Position numbers and translations under genes: made by a program. 64,000 bases of DNA from Buttiauxella agrestis ATCC 33320. GTDB lineage: Bacteria; Pseudomonadota; Gammaproteobacteria; Enterobacterales; Enterobacteriaceae. The first letter of the stretch is position 1. Each line of letters opens with the position of its first letter. Shown piece after piece: positions 35,142-43,946 of this stretch. The stretch lies in contig JALKFA010000001.1 of the NCBI GenBank assembly GCA_024169445.1, positions 1,736,001-1,800,000 on the forward strand, written 5' to 3'. A model generated the notes under the pieces. That model saw only the letters and a list, made by a program, of their open reading frames with translations, ran no database searches and had not been told where the DNA came from.

Positions 35142-37379
35142 ATGAGTGAACAAAATAAACCTGTCGCAGTGAATATGCTCAGCAAAAAAGAAAATAATAC
35201 TGTTTCGGCAGAGCATGAATCAGTACAGGCATACTTCTGCACAGCAACTGAAGAGTTTATATTTCTCACAAATGATGCATCTACTGGGCTTGACAGCCAT
35301 GCGGTTGAGTTAATGACATGTGTTGATGCTCATAAAACAGCTAAAGGTGTTTATTCTTTAGCCATTGAGCAATATGGAAAAGTATTTTCTCAGCCCGAAA
35401 GATCAGCGGAACTTAGTGCGCTGGAGGCTGAGGTTGCTAACGCAGAAAGCACTTTGCAAGAAAAGCAAAAAGAGTTACAGGAAAAACTAGGCACTTTTGC
35501 TGCAGATGGCATTGGTTATGAAAGTGTGGTTGAACTCATTCCTATCGCTACAAAAAATAATCAAGGAAGAAACCGAGGGGTCGGTAGCCGTTATTCATAT
35601 GTAAAAAAAGCGTATTACGATAATTTAGGTACGGGCGTAAAGCACAAGGTTAAACTCAAAGCGAAGGATGAAACGTCTGCTGCAGAAAGTATCTTTATAA
35701 GAGATGATAAAAATAATATTAAAGGTATTGATACAAAAAAGCTAAAAGAGCAATTAACCTCTCTGGATTTTTCGGCCCCAGATACAGGTATAAAATTCTG
35801 GGATGCAGAAGACTTGCTTAAAGTGGATAAAACATTGACAGGCTGGGCTGAAAGCTGGAATAGCAGCCTTGTCATGGATAATAAAGAAATTGGTCAGCAT
35901 ATTGATGTATCCGCAGGGGCACAGTTTATGCGCTTCACTTCGAATGCGGGGGCTTCCGGTGAATGGGATCCTGTGAATGGTGCACTGACATTTAAAGGAG
36001 AGGCCAGTGCGGTATTGTCTATCGCATCGGGTACTGCTGATGCCACAATATATATGCCGGACAGAATTGGTTGGGCATTAAAATTTCATTCTGAAAAAAG
36101 TACCACACCAGTTGAGATGGGAATGCTGCGTTTGTATCTTGAAACGGTACTGAACGGCTTTGCCGGGGCATCAGTGCAGGCTGAAGCACAATTACAGGTC
36201 ACAACCATAAATGGTAAACAGGCTTTAGTTGGGCAAAGTAATAAGCGTCTTCCGCGGTTTAGTGAACGGCGTACTACGGGCGCTGAATTTCATAAACAAA
36301 TGGATGAAAATGAAGAGGGTGTAAAGGCAAGTGGCGAAATATTTTGTGGTGCGCGGGCCGAAGTAAAATTAACTGGCGGAGTTCAGTGGTTACAACCTGT
36401 GGAGATAACGACTCACCAGGGGAAAAGTGGTGATGAAGCAAAAGCGGCCGGGGAGTTTGTTGATTTTTGTTCAATTTCGGAAAGTGTTGTAGGTATGGCC
36501 GGTGCAGGGGTCGGTGGAACTTTTCAGTGTGATTTGATCAATGGTAAATTTTGCTTCAAAATAGCGGCCAGCCTTTGTGTGGGAGTAGGGGCTAAAGGCA
36601 GCTTTGAAGCCTCTGTTGAATACGATAAGTTAATGGATTTCGGTGGTTGGCTAACCTATCAATTGTATGGTCTGGATTATGCGTTTTTTGAATTAATTGC
36701 TAAAGATGCATTTGAGGCATTTAGTAAAATTTGCGTTATGTTACTTTCGGATATGAAGGACGACATTGCTGAGCAACTTAAAAAATGCAAAATTAACTTG
36801 GGTACCATAGAAACACAATTCAATGATTTTATGGCTTCCGCAGAGGCAGGAATGCAGGCATCACAACAGCGAAATCAACTGAGTAAGAAAATAAATCAGA
36901 ACCCTAACATACTTCTCAAATATACACCTGAATCAAAAGGTATATTATTATATTTACTCACAAGACATGGTGTATGGGATCATTTTGATCTTAATAACCG
37001 CGGTGATAGAATTATCCCTGATATTTATTCTGAACGTAAAGAAGCTGTGCTTAATGTTTTAAGTAGCATTCAAACACAAAAGGAATGGTTTCAGATTTTT
37101 TGCCATCGCACTGCCGATGGTAGCTCTCTCGCCAATGGCAATACGGCCTTAAAATATATGGTCGCGCAAAATCAAATGAATGAGATTAGAGCATTTTTAC
37201 AAGAGGGACTAAATAGAGATGATGAAATGGATAAGGTTTACCGTCGCCTGAAGGAAAAATCTTTCTGGGGCTATGCGTTAATGATGAATAATACCATAGG
37301 TTATAAGTTGCATACGAAAGATAATCCTTTTTATCCTAAACTTGCTCCTTTCTCACCCTGTAATCAATCTGAAGTTTAA
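35142..37379 (+). CDS. Unrecognised 745-residue protein, candidate VgrG-carried T6SS effector
   Basis: No known toxin family is recognised. It lacks a signal peptide. Residues about 1-80 may form an adaptor domain and 86-118 a coiled coil (ELSALEAEVANAESTLQEKQ). The middle (about 265-345) is beta-rich (LTFKGEASAVLSIASGTADA). A Gly/Ala-rich segment near 460-500 (GMAGAGVGGTF and KIAASLCVGVGAKGSFEASV) could insert in membranes, and the C-terminal 200 residues are helical. It lies 16 bases after a VgrG with a transthyretin-like tail and just before four lipoprotein genes, the usual place for a cargo effector. It is AT-rich. Pore formation is one possibility; there is no direct proof of toxicity. 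Confidence 0.6.
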   Translation: MSEQNKPVAVNMLSKKENNTVSAEHESVQAYFCTATEEFIFLTNDASTGLDSHAVELMTCVDAHKTAKGVYSLAIEQYGKVFSQPERSAELSALEAEVANAESTLQEKQKELQEKLGTFAADGIGYESVVELIPIATKNNQGRNRGVGSRYSYVKKAYYDNLGTGVKHKVKLKAKDETSAAESIFIRDDKNNIKGIDTKKLKEQLTSLDFSAPDTGIKFWDAEDLLKVDKTLTGWAESWNSSLVMDNKEIGQHIDVSAGAQFMRFTSNAGASGEWDPVNGALTFKGEASAVLSIASGTADATIYMPDRIGWALKFHSEKSTTPVEMGMLRLYLETVLNGFAGASVQAEAQLQVTTINGKQALVGQSNKRLPRFSERRTTGAEFHKQMDENEEGVKASGEIFCGARAEVKLTGGVQWLQPVEITTHQGKSGDEAKAAGEFVDFCSISESVVGMAGAGVGGTFQCDLINGKFCFKIAASLCVGVGAKGSFEASVEYDKLMDFGGWLTYQLYGLDYAFFELIAKDAFEAFSKICVMLLSDMKDDIAEQLKKCKINLGTIETQFNDFMASAEAGMQASQQRNQLSKKINQNPNILLKYTPESKGILLYLLTRHGVWDHFDLNNRGDRIIPDIYSERKEAVLNVLSSIQTQKEWFQIFCHRTADGSSLANGNTALKYMVAQNQMNEIRAFLQEGLNRDDEMDKVYRRLKEKSFWGYALMMNNTIGYKLHTKDNPFYPKLAPFSPCNQSEV

Positions 37380-37392
37380 TTGGATTAATAAT

Positions 37393-38361
37393 ATGATATT
37401 ATCTAAACAAAAAATTATACTAAGTGTAATTACAATTTTTTTAATAAGTGCTTGTGATAATAAATCACCTACCGTCGCCAATAAAAATAACACGGGCGAT
37501 TTAAATAAATATATTCAACAGGTAAAATCAGAACTTGTTTTTGTTAAAGGAGGGGAGTTCCTGATGGGCGATTATGGTGAGAAATATGGCCCTGAACGCT
37601 TACCCTACGACAGCAATAAAGACAGTAAGCCATTGCATAAGGTAGAATTAAGTGGGTTTTCAATAAATAAATTTAAAACCAGTAATAAATTATACCAATT
37701 TTACCTTGCTCACAATGGTTTGGATAATAACAAAATAAAATTGGGAGCAAGAAATCAAAGATATTGGGATACAATTAATAGTACACCAGACACTCCCGCA
37801 CATGTGGATTGGAATGACGCTGATAAATATTGTAATTGGCTGGCAGAGATAACAAAAATGCCCTTTTCTTTACCCACCGAAGCACAGTGGGAATTCGTCG
37901 CTCGAAATCGTGGTGAATATGTAATTGCACCGACCAATGACGGGACTATCCAGATAAGAAATGGGAAGGGAATTAACATCACAACAGCGGATGATCGTGA
38001 AGAGCAGGCTGCGAAAATAGGGATTGATTTGAGAACGTTATCACCAATGCCTGGCAATGCCAGAGAGCCAAATCCGCTTGGTATTTATGATATGGCGGGA
38101 AATGGTTTTGAGTGGATGAAAGACTGGTATGATCCAGACTACTATAAGTCATCACCGGTTAAAGATCCCCAGGGGCCTGAAACACCAGTATTCAAAGATT
38201 ATAAAGGTAATTTTACCAAAGTACTGCGTTCACAGGATTTTTCCGGACCAGGACGTGGTCTGACAGTTGTTCGCAACTATGAAACTCAGAATAATTATGG
38301 CCGAATTCCTGTTGATAAAACAGTCCGCTGCGTTGTAAATTCAAACAAACCAATCAAATAA
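37393..38361 (+). CDS. SUMF1/FGE-fold lipoprotein, copy 1 (candidate immunity protein)
   Basis: A 322-residue lipoprotein: the signal MILSKQKIILSVITIFLISAC has its acylated Cys at residue 21, followed by a linker and a formylglycine-generating-enzyme-like (SUMF1, C-type-lectin-like) domain. Landmarks are ELVFVKGGEFLMGDYG, PFSLPTEAQWEF, NPLGIYDMAGNGFEWMKDWY and the closing DKTVRCVVN. The Cys pair used by true formylglycine-generating enzymes is not visible, so it is probably a binding domain rather than an enzyme. It starts 13 bases after the candidate effector and heads four tandem copies. A periplasmic immunity role is inferred from this position. Confidence 0.75.
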   Translation: MILSKQKIILSVITIFLISACDNKSPTVANKNNTGDLNKYIQQVKSELVFVKGGEFLMGDYGEKYGPERLPYDSNKDSKPLHKVELSGFSINKFKTSNKLYQFYLAHNGLDNNKIKLGARNQRYWDTINSTPDTPAHVDWNDADKYCNWLAEITKMPFSLPTEAQWEFVARNRGEYVIAPTNDGTIQIRNGKGINITTADDREEQAAKIGIDLRTLSPMPGNAREPNPLGIYDMAGNGFEWMKDWYDPDYYKSSPVKDPQGPETPVFKDYKGNFTKVLRSQDFSGPGRGLTVVRNYETQNNYGRIPVDKTVRCVVNSNKPIK

Positions 38362-38433
38362 AAAATGGTTTTATAATTTAACTTGCATCTTTCTCACCAT
38401 GTAATGATTCTGAATTTTAAGCGAATTAATAAT

Positions 38434-39402
38434 ATGATATTATCAAAACAAAAAATAACACTAAGTGTAATTGCAGTTCTTTCCCTAAGTGCTTGTGATA
38501 ATAAACCACCTACCGTCGCCAATAAAAATAACACAGATGATTTAAATAAATATATTCAACAGATAAAATCAGAACTTGTTTTTGTCAAGGGCGGAGAATT
38601 TCTTATGGAGGACTATGGCGAAGAATATGGCCCTGAAAATTTACCCTATGACAGCAACAAAAATAGTAAGCCGCTGCATAAAGTAGAGTTAAGTGGGTTT
38701 TCTATCAGTATCTTTAAAACAGATAATGAACTTTACAGGAAATATTTGTACTTTATAGACTCTCCCGGTAGGAGTGTACCATCTGAATCTGGTCTGAAAA
38801 ATTTTTGGGATGAAACTAATCTAATTGCTAAAACTCCAGCTCATGTAGACTGGTATGAAGCCGATAAATATTGCAACTGGTTAGCGAAAGTAACCAAGCT
38901 ACCATTTTCTTTACCCACTGAAGCACAATGGGAATATGCTGCACGCAATCGAGGAATATATGTGATTGCCCCAACAAATGATGGAACTATTCGTGCAGAT
39001 GAAGGTAGCAAAAGCAATGTTGCTTCAGAGAGTGATAGTGAAGCGTATGCTAAAAAAATGGGTACTTCCTTGGGGAATCTTTCACCTCTACCAGGAGATT
39101 TATACCCACCAAATCCTCTTGGTATTTATGATATGGCTGGCAATGGTTATGAGTGGATGAAAGACTGGTATGATCCAGATTACTATAAGTCATCTCCAGT
39201 TAAAGACCCTCAGGGACCTGAAATAGCGAGTTTCAAAGATTACAAGGGTAATTTTACTAAAGTGCTGCGTTCGCAGGATTTCTCTGGGCCTGGGCGGGGT
39301 TTAACAGTGGTTCGTCATTTTAAAGATCCTAATAACAATGGCAGAATACCTGCAGATAAAACAGTACGCTGCGTTGTGAACTCCAGTGAACCAGTCAAAT
39401 AA
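38434..39402 (+). CDS. SUMF1/FGE-fold lipoprotein, copy 2
   Basis: A 322-residue paralogue of the preceding gene, with lipobox SLSAC and the same domain. It differs mainly at about residues 105-130 (RKYLYFIDSPGRSVPSESGL) and 190-225 (RADEGSKSNVASESDSEAYA). The first half carries LMEDYGEEYGPENLP instead of LMGDYG. The 50 bases before its ATG repeat the last codons of the candidate effector gene, showing it arose by tandem duplication of a unit that included that gene's 3' end. The divergent segments may set specificity for different effector variants. Confidence 0.75.
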   Translation: MILSKQKITLSVIAVLSLSACDNKPPTVANKNNTDDLNKYIQQIKSELVFVKGGEFLMEDYGEEYGPENLPYDSNKNSKPLHKVELSGFSISIFKTDNELYRKYLYFIDSPGRSVPSESGLKNFWDETNLIAKTPAHVDWYEADKYCNWLAKVTKLPFSLPTEAQWEYAARNRGIYVIAPTNDGTIRADEGSKSNVASESDSEAYAKKMGTSLGNLSPLPGDLYPPNPLGIYDMAGNGYEWMKDWYDPDYYKSSPVKDPQGPEIASFKDYKGNFTKVLRSQDFSGPGRGLTVVRHFKDPNNNGRIPADKTVRCVVNSSEPVK

Positions 39403-39480
39403 AATGAAGTATTTTATAAATTAAATTATTTCTTTTTCTCCATACAATAAAATAGACTGATGCTGAATAGAGAAAATAAT

Positions 39481-40449
39481 ATGAAGTTATTAAATCAAAA
39501 AATCATGCTAAGTATAGTTGCCTTATTATCTCTAAGTGCCTGTGATAATAACTCACCTGCAACTGGCGCTAAAAATAATGCAGCTGATTTAAATAAATAT
39601 ATTCAACAGATAAAATCAGAACTTGTTTTTGTCAAGGGTGGGGAGTTCCTGATGGGTGACTATGGTGAGGAATATGGCCCTGAACATTTACCCTATGATA
39701 GCCAAAAAGATAGTAAACCTTTACACAAAGTAGAATTAAGTGATTTCTATATTAGTAAATTTAAAGTTAATAACAAAATTTATAAGTCTTATTTGTTATT
39801 TGAGCGAAAAAAAGAAAGAATAATTAATGGCGGGGCTTATAATAAGAAACGTTGGGAAGAGAAAAATAAAACTCCAGAAACTCCCGCTCATGTAGATTGG
39901 GAGGAGGCGGATGGATATTGTCGTTGGCTAGCAGGGGTGACTAAACTACCTTTTTCTCTACCTACTGAAGCACAGTGGGAATTTGCCGCACGAAATCGTG
40001 GTGAATATGTTATAGCACCAACTAATGATGGGACAATTCGAGTCAATGAAGGCAGTAAAAGCAATGTTGCCTCAGAAAATGATAGTAAAGATTATGCTAA
40101 AAAAATGGGTACATCATTAGGGACTCATTCCCCTATACCAGGAAATTTATATCCACCAAATCCGCTTGGTATTTATGATATGGCCGGCAATGGTTTTGAG
40201 TGGATGAAAGACTGGTATGATCCAGATTATTACAAATCATCTCCAGTTAAAGATCCTCAGGGACCAGGAAAACCAGTGTTTAAAGATATTGATGGTAACT
40301 TTACTAAAGTAATGCGCTCTCAGGACTACTCTGGCATCGGGCGAGGACTGACAGTTGTGAGGCAAAACTTTGATCCTAAAAGTAGAGATTATTTACCTAC
40401 AGATAAAACAGTACGTTGTGTTGTAAACTCCAACAAACCAATCAAATAA
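39481..40449 (+). CDS. SUMF1/FGE-fold lipoprotein, copy 3
   Basis: A 322-residue paralogue with signal MKLLNQKIMLSIVALLSLSAC. It is the most divergent copy: the segment at about 105-130 reads LFERKKERIINGGAYNKKRW and the region near the C-terminus reads MRSQDYSGIGRGLTVVRQNF. The shared landmarks (LMGDYGEEYG, SLPTEAQWEFAARNRG, GIYDMAGNGFEWMKDWYDPD, KTVRCVVN) are intact. Its leader region differs from the repeated 50-base leader of copies 2 and 4, while its 3' end and trailing spacer match those of copy 1. Confidence 0.75.
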   Translation: MKLLNQKIMLSIVALLSLSACDNNSPATGAKNNAADLNKYIQQIKSELVFVKGGEFLMGDYGEEYGPEHLPYDSQKDSKPLHKVELSDFYISKFKVNNKIYKSYLLFERKKERIINGGAYNKKRWEEKNKTPETPAHVDWEEADGYCRWLAGVTKLPFSLPTEAQWEFAARNRGEYVIAPTNDGTIRVNEGSKSNVASENDSKDYAKKMGTSLGTHSPIPGNLYPPNPLGIYDMAGNGFEWMKDWYDPDYYKSSPVKDPQGPGKPVFKDIDGNFTKVMRSQDYSGIGRGLTVVRQNFDPKSRDYLPTDKTVRCVVNSNKPIK

Positions 40450-40521
40450 AAAATGGTTTTATAGTTTAACTTGCATCTTTCTCACCATGTAATGATTCTG
40501 AATTTTAAGCGAGTTAATAAT

Positions 40522-41491
40522 ATGATTTTATCAAAACAAATAATTGTACTAAGTGTAATTACAATGCTTTCTCTAACTGCTTGTGATAATAAAACATCTG
40601 CCGTTGTCAATAAAAATAACACCGATGATTTAAATAAATATATTCAACAGATAAAGTCAGAACTTGTTTTTATTAAGGGCGGGGAGTTCCTGATGGGCGA
40701 TTATGGTGAGGAATATGGCCCTGAACGCTTACCCTACGACAGCAATAAAGACAGTAAGCCATTGCATAATGGTAGAATTAAGTGGGTTTTCAATAAATAG
40801 ATTTAAAACCAGTAATAAATTATACCAATTTTACCTTGCTCACAATGGTTTGGATAATAACAAAATAAAATTGGGAGCAAGAAATCAAAGATATTGGGAT
40901 ACAATTAACAGTACACCAGACACTCCCGCACATGTGGATTGGAATGACGCTGATAAATATTGTAATTGGCTGGCGGAGATAACCAAAATCCCCTTTTCTC
41001 TACCCACCGAAGCACAGTGGAAATATGCCGCTCGTAATCGCGGTACATATGTTATTGCCCCAACCAATGATGGAACTATTCGTGCCGATGCAGGTAACGA
41101 AAGCAACGTTGCTTCAGAAAAAGACAGTAAAGTTTATGCCGAAAAAATAGGCACATCTCTGGGATTTCTTTCCCCTCTGCCAGGGGATTTATACCCACCT
41201 AATCCTCTTGGGATTTATGATATGGCGGGAAATGGTTTTGAGTGGATGAAAGACTGGTATGATCCAGAATACTATAAGTCATCACCGGTTAAAGATCCCC
41301 AGGGGCCTGAAACACCAGTATTCAAAGATTATAAAGGTAATTTTACCAAAGTACTGCGTTCACAGGATTTTTCCGGACCAGGACGTGGTCTGACAGTTGT
41401 TCGCAACTATGAAACTCAGAATAATTATGGCCGAATTCCTGTTGATAAAACAGTTCACTGCGTTGTGAACTCAAGTACTCCTATTAAATAA
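40522..41491 (+). pseudogene. SUMF1/FGE-fold lipoprotein, copy 4 (single-base frameshift)
   Basis: The span is 970 bases, exactly one more than the 969 of copies 1-3. An extra T near 40770 (TTGCATAATGG where copy 1 has TTGCATAAGG) stops the first frame at 40800. The rest continues in another frame to 41491. The segments around 40795-40975 and 41210-41450 are almost identical to copy 1, but the piece between (about 40985-41205) resembles copies 2 and 3, so the copy is mosaic. It may be a recent pseudogene, or a sequencing error may hide an intact gene. Confidence 0.75.
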
Positions 41492-41542
41492 ATCTATTTA
41501 TTCAACAACGTCAGTTGTTTTTTACTCAAAGGATATGAATAT

Positions 41543-42418
41543 ATGCATCAAAATAATATTACGTCTTCTATTAGTAGTTCACCGCTACAAACATTAAAGC
41601 AGAAATTGTTGAGTATGAATGATAATAATGAATATCCTTTTATATTAAAAGAGGATGGTAATGATATTGTTGCTTCATGGAATATAGTTGATGCTAAATG
41701 GGTAGAGATGTTTGGTAAGTCAGGGTTGAAAAAGCAGTTTGAATTAAGGCTTATTTTTGATGAGGCTAATAAAACTGTTAAGTATAAAGAAAAATCCAGC
41801 GATGTAGAGTGGGATGCTAACACCAATACGATTAAATTCAAGAAGTCAGTGCGATATGGCAAGCGCTTAGAGTTTAATTCTGGTTCATCATGGGGGGTAA
41901 AAGAAGATGGCAGTGTTGGGAAAATATATGATTACAAATTCAATACAACAGAAATTACTGACCCTGTTTTCGATGTTATCCAAAAGGCTGGGTGGAAAGT
42001 TAATTTATCACTCTTAGATAAAAAAGGATCTCGCAAGGCAATTCTTTATACAGTGGTTCCTGTTGCAATCCTCGCCTTTATTTTCCTTGCTGTACTGTTT
42101 TTTTCTTCCATGAGTGGTGTAAAAGATGCGGCCAGAGTCGAAATCGATTTATTACGCAGTGGGCATATCACGGAAGCTTATGAGGCCAGTTCATCAGGGT
42201 TGCAAGAGATATTAAGTAGTTCAGACTTTGATAAAACCATTCAGTCAGAAAATTTTTCTAAGATAAAAGATTATAGCTTTAATAGTATTTCAATAAAAAA
42301 TGATCAGGCTTATCTGGAAGGTTCTGTATCTTACAATGATGGTTCAGATGGTGACATTATTATGCTTATGGAAAAAGAAAATGATAAATGGAAACTTTTA
42401 TCGTTTAAATTAAACTAG
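41543..42418 (+). CDS. Hypothetical membrane protein in the T6SS cargo module
   Basis: A 291-residue protein with a soluble N-terminal domain (about 1-165), one central transmembrane helix (YTVVPVAILAFIFLAVLFF, about 171-190) and a C-terminal domain of about 95 residues. The C-terminal domain looks like a small NTF2/DUF4864-type fold (ARVEIDLLRSGHITEAYEAS and NDKWKLLSFKLN). The N-terminal part should be cytoplasmic and the C-terminal part periplasmic. The family is not firmly recognised. It lies between the lipoprotein array and PAAR and is AT-rich. An immunity or accessory role is possible. Confidence 0.6.
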   Translation: MHQNNITSSISSSPLQTLKQKLLSMNDNNEYPFILKEDGNDIVASWNIVDAKWVEMFGKSGLKKQFELRLIFDEANKTVKYKEKSSDVEWDANTNTIKFKKSVRYGKRLEFNSGSSWGVKEDGSVGKIYDYKFNTTEITDPVFDVIQKAGWKVNLSLLDKKGSRKAILYTVVPVAILAFIFLAVLFFSSMSGVKDAARVEIDLLRSGHITEAYEASSSGLQEILSSSDFDKTIQSENFSKIKDYSFNSISIKNDQAYLEGSVSYNDGSDGDIIMLMEKENDKWKLLSFKLN

Positions 42419-42475
42419 ATTTTGGCAAAACTAAATTAAATATTCATTATTGAAATTCTAAGTTAAGGAAGACAT

Positions 42476-42733
42476 ATGCCCGGTGTTATTCGTATAGGCG
42501 ATAAAACTACTCACGGCGGAACTGTCCTTGTAGGTAGCAGCGGGCTGAAATTTATGGGCAAAGAAATAGCCTGCATGATGGATAAAGTATCTTGCCCAAT
42601 ACATGGAACCACTTTCATTGCTGAAGGGGACACAGGCTCCAAATGTAATGGGCGCCCTATAGCATTGCACGGTCATCGATGTGGTTGCGGTTGTACATTA
42701 ATTACTTCATTACCCAATGCAGGGAAAAGATAG
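42476..42733 (+). CDS. PAAR-domain T6SS spike-tip protein
   Basis: PAAR proteins cap the VgrG trimer and sharpen the spike; many carry effector domains, but this one is a bare domain of 85 residues. The motif pattern is clear: MPGVIRIGDKTTHGGTVLVG at the start, then VSCPIHGTTFIAEGD, and the HGHRCGCGCTL metal-site region with His and Cys ligands for zinc. AAGGA precedes the ATG. It is followed three bases later by a membrane protein gene and then tssM. Confidence 0.92.
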   Translation: MPGVIRIGDKTTHGGTVLVGSSGLKFMGKEIACMMDKVSCPIHGTTFIAEGDTGSKCNGRPIALHGHRCGCGCTLITSLPNAGKR

Positions 42734-42736
42734 CTT

Positions 42737-43924
42737 ATGCCAGTCGAATTAAGAAAACTTCCTGAGCTTGAACGCCTACCCGATCCCCCACTAAAAATAC
42801 GCTGGTTTATGTTTGTAATCCTGTGCGTTTTCACTGGTTTCGTCCTGACGATTTATTTTTGGCCGAAAGAAATGTCAACACACACATTGTGGTTCTGGAT
42901 GTGCGCAGTTCTCATTCCGTTAGCAGTTGGTGCAGTGAGCTATGCACTGAGATTGCGACATTATGAACAGCAATGGGATCGTGTCTTGTATTGGAACCGT
43001 CTTCATCATGACAAACACAATGAAATGGTAGAACAAGGGCAACAGGCGTTAGGCTTGCTAGGGGTGGCATATTCGACTCCGGCAGCAAATAACAAGTTAG
43101 GTACTGCGCTATTACAAGGCGCTGTTCCGCTACAAACTTTGTGCATGCCGGGTAGTTCATCGGTGTTAACCATCGCTCAGCTTCAGCCACCAGCGAAAGA
43201 TCACACTAGAAATGAATATTGCACGCGCTTAGAGGCACATCTTAAGACGATACTGCTCACTCTCGAGACAGAACTTACCCAGTATGCATTGAGCAAACCA
43301 GTCATTGTGAGAATTCGCCACGATGGAACTCTGCGAGATGCTCAATTTTTGAATCTTTGGCAACGTGTTTTTCCTGAAAAATATGCTGTGGCACAAATTA
43401 TCTTCGGTCAACAAGATGATGGACTGATGTGGCTGGATAACTGGTTAGATGAACAGAACGCTGCATTGCTGCTTTCGCTTGAGGTTAATCTCTTTATTGA
43501 GAAGCCCGACCATCAAGCCGAGTCGGTTTCTGCTCTGTTTCTGGCTTCGCCCGCATGGATTACCCGGCAAAATATCACTCCTGTTGCACAAATACACCGC
43601 CCGGTTAGCGTGATTTCGGCCAAAGAGTCGCTGGAGGATGTGGTTCGTTGGGGAAAACTTTCTGCCGATGAACTCTTTTTCATCTGGCGTAGCCAGCTGG
43701 CAACGGCGCCACAGACTGAAATGCTTCAGGCTATGGATGCTTGCCACTTTATCTTCGATAAAGATCGTGAACATCAGTTGGACGATTCCTTCGGAAACCC
43801 TTCATCCGCAGTCGGGCATATTGCTCTGATCTGCGCCTGTGAACATGCAGTCTCTACGCAAAAACCGCAGTGGATTATGTTGCAGGATAAAACCCCTCAG
43901 TGGGCAATTGTGCGCCCGGCGTAG
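42737..43924 (+). CDS. T6SS-associated membrane protein of unknown function
   Basis: A 395-residue protein with two N-terminal transmembrane helices (WFMFVILCVFTGFVLTIYFW and LWFWMCAVLIPLAVGAVSYA) followed by a large soluble domain of mixed alpha/beta type. I do not recognise a named family. Placement between PAAR and tssM, three bases after PAAR and 22 bases before tssM, suggests it helps the membrane complex or spike assembly. Composition rises in GC through the gene. The ATG has no strong ribosome site, consistent with coupling to the PAAR gene. Confidence 0.65.
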   Translation: MPVELRKLPELERLPDPPLKIRWFMFVILCVFTGFVLTIYFWPKEMSTHTLWFWMCAVLIPLAVGAVSYALRLRHYEQQWDRVLYWNRLHHDKHNEMVEQGQQALGLLGVAYSTPAANNKLGTALLQGAVPLQTLCMPGSSSVLTIAQLQPPAKDHTRNEYCTRLEAHLKTILLTLETELTQYALSKPVIVRIRHDGTLRDAQFLNLWQRVFPEKYAVAQIIFGQQDDGLMWLDNWLDEQNAALLLSLEVNLFIEKPDHQAESVSALFLASPAWITRQNITPVAQIHRPVSVISAKESLEDVVRWGKLSADELFFIWRSQLATAPQTEMLQAMDACHFIFDKDREHQLDDSFGNPSSAVGHIALICACEHAVSTQKPQWIMLQDKTPQWAIVRPA

Positions 43925-43946
43925 GTCCCCGTTAAGGATATTGGAA

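Noticed and set aside
37393-41491. Four lipoproteins as active formylglycine-generating enzymes for sulfatases
   Set aside because: The catalytic Cys pair of that enzyme class is not visible, there is no sulfatase gene nearby, and all copies are lipoproteins beside vgrG.
43839-43946. Longer tssM reading frame starting at 43839
   Set aside because: It would overlap the preceding gene by 86 bases and lacks a ribosome site; the GTG at 43947 has AAGGA at good spacing and gives the usual TssM N-terminus.
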